Position numbers and translations under genes: made by a program. Below, piece by piece: positions 44,030 through 47,538 of a DNA stretch of 47,538 bases. This stretch comes from Syntrophomonadaceae bacterium. Lineage in GTDB: Bacteria > Bacillota > Syntrophomonadia > Syntrophomonadales > Syntrophomonadaceae. The notes beneath the pieces are model-generated. The model saw only the letters and a program-made list of their open reading frames with translations. It was not told the origin of the DNA and ran no database searches. How positions within the stretch are numbered: the first letter of the stretch is position 1; the number at the start of each line of letters is the position of its first letter. The DNA lies in contig JAAYCQ010000220.1 of assembly GCA_012729715.1 (NCBI GenBank), forward strand, positions 1 through 47,538, written 5' to 3'.

Positions 44030-45167
44030 GTTTGCTTATATCATGTACGGCTTTGATAACCGTCTCTATTTCTTCTTTGGTGGTGAAGTACCCGGGGCTA
44101 AGCCGGCAGGACCCTCTTTCCAGGGTACCGATGGTCTGGTGGGCCAATGGGGTACAGTGCAATCCGGAGCGGGTTACTATACCATACTGGTAATCCAGCT
44201 GCATGCTGAGTTCTCCGCAATCCACATCATCTATATTAAATGCAATTACTGCTGTCTGTTTTTCACTGTCACTCGGGCCATATATCTTTATCCCCTTAAT
44301 TTCTCGAAGGCCATCCAGCAGCATTTCTGTAATCTCTTGTTTCTGACAGCGTATATTCTCTCTCCCTGTTTGCAAGATAAATTCTACCCCGGCAAGGAGA
44401 CCAACTATTCCCGGTGTATTAGGGGTTCCGGCCTCCAACCGATCCGGCATGAATTCCGGATGCTGCAGGTGTTCGGAAAAAGACCCGGTCCCACCTTCTT
44501 TAAGTGGGGTTATTTCAATTCCGGTCGATACATAAAGTCCGCCGGTACCCTGTAAACCAAGTAATCCCTTATGCCCGGTAAAGGCAAGTAAATCAATATA
44601 TTGAGCTTCTATATCCAGCGGCAGCACTCCTGCCGTTTGAGCACTATCAACCAGAAAAACCAGGCCGTTTTCCCGGCAGATTTTACCCACTTCGGCAATC
44701 GGCATAATCGTCCCGGTAAGATTGGAAGCATGTAACATAGCAACCATACGGGTATTGGGCTTAATAGCCTTGCGAATGTTGTCCGGGTCCAAACTGCCGT
44801 CGGCAGCACAGGCTACCGCGGTCCATTCTACCCCCTGTTGGGAAAGAGTATAAAGGGGCCGAGCTACGGCATTATGCTCCATGCTGGTGCTTATTACATG
44901 GTCACCGGGATGCAGGAACCCTTTCAGGGCTATATTTAGTGACTCAGTTACATTGGCGGTAAAAGCAATTTGTTCACAGTCTTTTATATTAAATAAGCGG
45001 GAGAGTGCTTCCCGGGCATCAAGCAAGATTGATCCCGCCTTTAGGGTTGCATGATGGCTTCCCCGCCCCGGGTTCCCCCCCAGGCAGCGATTAAAGTGGT
45101 CAACCGCAGTATATACACTTTCTGGTTTGGGAAATGATGTTGCGGCATTATCCATGTATATCATCAA
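44016..45167 (-). CDS. Class V aminotransferase/cysteine desulfurase family protein (EF2568-like)
   Basis: 383 aa with PLP features: YMDNAATSFPKPESV, TANVTESLNIAL, HASNLTGTIMPI, LVDSAQTAG and the Lys in AFTGHKGLLG. The active-site Cys lies in SGLHCTPLAH, as in the SufS/CsdA family. The enzyme would free sulfur or selenium from cysteine or selenocysteine. Its neighbour YedF is a marker of selenium use in anaerobes, and this desulfurase family often stands beside it, so selenium donation is the likely role. The start is ATG 45167; a second Met follows at once. Confidence 0.9.
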   Translation of the reverse strand: MMIYMDNAATSFPKPESVYTAVDHFNRCLGGNPGRGSHHATLKAGSILLDAREALSRLFNIKDCEQIAFTANVTESLNIALKGFLHPGDHVISTSMEHNAVARPLYTLSQQGVEWTAVACAADGSLDPDNIRKAIKPNTRMVAMLHASNLTGTIMPIAEVGKICRENGLVFLVDSAQTAGVLPLDIEAQYIDLLAFTGHKGLLGLQGTGGLYVSTGIEITPLKEGGTGSFSEHLQHPEFMPDRLEAGTPNTPGIVGLLAGVEFILQTGRENIRCQKQEITEMLLDGLREIKGIKIYGPSDSEKQTAVIAFNIDDVDCGELSMQLDYQYGIVTRSGLHCTPLAHQTIGTLERGSCRLSPGYFTTKEEIETVIKAVHDISKQTGG

Positions 45168-45245
45168 TCAATGTTCCTTCCGCACAAAAGTATTGTTTCG
45201 CTATATTTATGCGCTGGCTAAATAAAATAGTAAACTACCTAATAA

Positions 45246-45827
45246 TTAAAGTGTTAGACTGCGGGCGGTAGTAGTCAAAATTTCCAGGGCGGTGTACATA
45301 TTAGTAACACTGCCAACTGCTAATTTGTCCTTGGACTGATAATAATCCAGGCAAGTACCACAGGAAAGAATCTCTACCCCTTTGTTCTCCAGAACCTTCA
45401 GAGTATCAAGAACGGGAGACCCTTCAATAGTTAAGAAGATGCCACTATTCATGAATATGATATGCTTTACCTGGGCATCAAGTTCAGTTAAAGTAAACAG
45501 GAAACTTTTCATCAGCACCTGACCCAGCTCGGCTTCACCCTGACCAAAAAGATTGCTGCGTATCATTATAGCTATATCCTCACCTTTACTGCCGGCATCT
45601 TCATCATTGCCACCTACCCTGGTCATATGGATGTAGTAGTCATCATCCTCCTGCTTTACTTCAAATTCGTATCCCTGGCTTTTTGCTAACTTGCTAACAT
45701 TCTCCAGGGCCACCGTTTGATTAACAATGGTAGTAAGCTCCTCACCCCCGGGTTCTTCCATTGCTTTTTTAGTCATGATAACCGGCTGGGGACAAGTAAG
45801 TCCTCTGGCATCCACTACTTTACCCAT
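45246..45827 (-). CDS. yedF: Selenium metabolism protein YedF
   Basis: 193 aa. An N-terminal TusA-like sulfur carrier domain (VVDARGLTCPQPVIMTKKA with the Cys-Pro motif) is followed by a DsrE-like domain with the cysteines in LSCGTCLDYYQSKDKL. It is the two-domain YedF found in genomes with the selenium traits, where it may carry reduced selenium for SelD. Fits the desulfurase gene downstream. No SelA, SelB or SelD appears in the window, and no in-frame UGA gene was noticed. AAGGATG precedes the start. Confidence 0.92.
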   Translation of the reverse strand: MGKVVDARGLTCPQPVIMTKKAMEEPGGEELTTIVNQTVALENVSKLAKSQGYEFEVKQEDDDYYIHMTRVGGNDEDAGSKGEDIAIMIRSNLFGQGEAELGQVLMKSFLFTLTELDAQVKHIIFMNSGIFLTIEGSPVLDTLKVLENKGVEILSCGTCLDYYQSKDKLAVGSVTNMYTALEILTTTARSLTL

Positions 45828-45854
45828 GAATAAACATCCTTTCTATCGACATCA

Positions 45855-46616
45855 TTAACTATTCTGTCCCAGTAATGCCGCACCCAAAGCCCCGGTAAAC
45901 TGGCATCCCTCCGGTATTAACAACTGACACCCCAGTTCCTCCTGCAGAGCCCGGCGTACACCTGGGTTTTTAGCTACTCCCCCAGTAAAGGCGACCTCAC
46001 CGTCTATACCAATTCTTCTAACCATGGCGGCTACCCTTCTGCCTACGGATTGGTGCAGGCCGGCAATTATCCCGGCTTTGGAGGTCCCCCGGGCCAGTAA
46101 GCCAATAATTTCGGATTCAGCAAATACTGTACACATACTATTAATAGCAACCATATGATTGGGGTCTTCATGTTCCCCCAATTCACTTACGTCCAGGCCC
46201 AGGGCATTGGCCATAACCTGTAAAAAACGACCGGTCCCGGCAGCACATTTATCATTCATGGCAAAATCAATTACCCGACCCTGTTCATTAACCCTTATTA
46301 CTTTACTATCCTGCCCGCCTATATCAACTATAGTCCCTACCTGCGGATATAGCTGGGCCACTGCCCGAGCATGGCACTTAATTTCAGTCGCCACCTGACC
46401 GGCATCAGCAACTGCTATACGGCCATAACCGGTTACAATTATGTCGTCCAGTTGTTCTCGTTCGCGTCCGGACATCTGCAGTAATTGACAAATAAGTGCT
46501 TCACTGGCATCGCGCGGACTCCAACCGGTAGGTATCATGGCCCGATGCATCCTGCCCCGATCCAGCATAACCCCTTTAGCTGCCACCGAACCTATATCTA
46601 AACCAACTACCAACAT
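45855..46616 (-). CDS. Acyl-CoA dehydratase activase (HgdC/FldI-type)
   Basis: 253 aa of the ASKHA actin-like ATPase fold. DIGSVAAKGVML at the N terminus and DIGGQDSKVI bind ATP; the two cysteines that share a [4Fe-4S] cluster in the dimer are in NDKCAAGTGRFLQ and NSMCTVFAESE. ATP hydrolysis drives an electron to very negative potential into the dehydratase, one electron per ATP pair, and is needed once to start the radical cycle. Its stop and the following start touch the dehydratase gene's end (46616), a coupled pair. Confidence 0.94.
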   Translation of the reverse strand: MLVVGLDIGSVAAKGVMLDRGRMHRAMIPTGWSPRDASEALICQLLQMSGREREQLDDIIVTGYGRIAVADAGQVATEIKCHARAVAQLYPQVGTIVDIGGQDSKVIRVNEQGRVIDFAMNDKCAAGTGRFLQVMANALGLDVSELGEHEDPNHMVAINSMCTVFAESEIIGLLARGTSKAGIIAGLHQSVGRRVAAMVRRIGIDGEVAFTGGVAKNPGVRRALQEELGCQLLIPEGCQFTGALGAALLGQNS

Positions 46617-47538
46617 TAGCCCACCATCTCCAATAACGCTTCAATACGTATTTTCAGTGTTTCCAGGTCGGAAGAGGAATAATCGCTTTCCAGGTGCAGG
46701 TAGGGAAGCCCTTTATCTCGAACCATGTTGCCCACCGCAAAGGCTTCAACATTGTAAGTATGACAGGCCTGCCAGGTAAGGTCAATAACTGCATCTACCC
46801 GGAACTCTTCCAACATGCGCTCCAATAATTCAAACCGGTAAGGGTTGGGACTCATACAGGAACAAGGTATCTCCATATATTTTTGCGCTAATGCAACTAT
46901 CGGATCATTTAACTCAGTATCACTCTGTAATTCCAGAGTCTTGTAACCGGAGCAATTCTCCATTGCTACAATTAAGCCACCGGCTTCTTCCACCAGGCGA
47001 ATAACCTTCTCGGAACCCAGGCCGACCGGGCAACCGGTGAGCAGTACCCGGGGCTTTTTGGTACCACCCTGCGCCGCCCGGCTGGCAACCAGTTCTTGCT
47101 GTAGTTCCTCAAGCATTGTAACAAGACTTCCCTTATCGCTGCTAAAATTGCGCGACCAGGTAACCGTAAGTAAATCCAGTCCACTTAGTACCGGTGGATC
47201 AATTTTATTTAAATCACAAATAGTTTTAACTGCTATAGTCTCTTGGTTTACCTTCCTAATAGCATCCCACAACTTTTCATCAGTAATTTCTACATCCAGT
47301 TCTTCCTCCAGGGTAGAACGCAAACGCCTCAGTTCCTTTGCCCATAGTTCTAGAGCAGCATCCAACTGATGCAAATGAGGCAACTGCATTACATATACCG
47401 GCTTGATGTCCTGCATAATCTCAAACATCTTTTTCTTGCCATCACAGGTAGTTTCACCAATAACCAAATCAGAAAAATGAAAAAATGGGCAGGTATCGGT
47501 AGCGGCAAAACCGTAAGATGATTTTATTAATGGGCAAA
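46616..47538 (-). CDS. 2-hydroxyacyl-CoA dehydratase subunit (HgdB/FldC family), 5' partial
   Basis: At least 307 residues, continuing beyond the window edge: the frame is open from 47538. It has the cluster-binding Cys in ATDTCPFFHFSDLVIG, then GETTCDGKKKMFEI, LTGCPVGLGSEKV, EIPCSCMSPNPYRFELLE and LTWQACHTYNVEAF. The family removes water from (R)-2-hydroxyacyl-CoA by a ketyl radical mechanism. Only one of the usual two D-subunits is visible, so the other should lie upstream (beyond 47538), unless this is a single-subunit relative such as a benzoyl-CoA reductase-like protein. Substrate unknown. Confidence 0.93.
   Translation of the reverse strand, partial: CPLIKSSYGFAATDTCPFFHFSDLVIGETTCDGKKKMFEIMQDIKPVYVMQLPHLHQLDAALELWAKELRRLRSTLEEELDVEITDEKLWDAIRKVNQETIAVKTICDLNKIDPPVLSGLDLLTVTWSRNFSSDKGSLVTMLEELQQELVASRAAQGGTKKPRVLLTGCPVGLGSEKVIRLVEEAGGLIVAMENCSGYKTLELQSDTELNDPIVALAQKYMEIPCSCMSPNPYRFELLERMLEEFRVDAVIDLTWQACHTYNVEAFAVGNMVRDKGLPYLHLESDYSSSDLETLKIRIEALLEMVG

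Overview
The window reads as chromosomal DNA of a strictly anaerobic, endospore-forming Firmicute of the Clostridia, most like the syntrophic fatty-acid oxidisers (Syntrophomonadaceae). This assignment is an inference from gene content: CotF-type spore coat proteins, a Spo0E-like phosphatase, a CtsR-type heat-shock operator, AGGAGG-type ribosome binding sites, several CoA-transferases and crotonases, an acetate transporter, corrinoid methyl transfer, a 2-hydroxyacyl-CoA dehydratase system and nitrogenase-like proteins. No rRNA, tRNA or CRISPR array was seen.

Layout. Positions 1-125 look like the end of a Mu/Tn7-type (TnsB-class) transposon that has cut into a helicase-phospholipase D gene (to 2341) resembling type II Mokosh anti-phage proteins. 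A small membrane protein follows. 3260-9032 (minus) is a heat-shock operon dnaK-dnaJ-cbpM-clpB with a promoter and CtsR-like operator at 9147-9186. 9306-15491 holds a ferritin-like protein, an MFS transporter, a zinc-ribbon protein, a secreted NlpC/P60 protein, two CotF-type proteins, a VanW protein and a glycosyltransferase. 15717-20627 holds DegV, an atypical crotonase, an unlisted-size Spo0E-like gene and two CoA-transferases. 20957-27144 holds a three-domain membrane glycosyltransferase fusion, methionine aminopeptidase, an SDR reductase, a probable 6S-like small RNA, a PCP_red-CGGC protein, a cupin and an Rrf2 regulator.

27481-33374 (plus) is one operon: a corrinoid protein, a UroD/MtaA-type methyltransferase and a complete CUT1-type ABC importer, with a strong hairpin between the binding protein and the permeases. 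It suggests import and demethylation of a methylated, possibly sugar-like, compound. 33601-39948 (minus) is a tightly packed operon of a nitrogenase-like reductase (NifH-like), two NifD/K-like proteins and a FecBCD-type importer. The nitrogenase-like proteins keep most P-cluster cysteines but lack the FeMo-cofactor ligands, so they should reduce something other than N2. This is the best candidate for an undescribed system.

40573-43890 (plus) carries an acetate transporter, a canonical enoyl-CoA hydratase and a CoA-transferase, fitting butyrate/crotonate metabolism with acetate exchange. 44016-47538 (minus) carries a class V aminotransferase, YedF (selenium metabolism) and the activase and one subunit of a 2-hydroxyacyl-CoA dehydratase; the last gene runs off the window.

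A family of short palindromes ending in TGTAGGG (stems CAGAC/GTCTG, CGAAC/GTTCG and AACGG/CCGTT) is scattered between genes.
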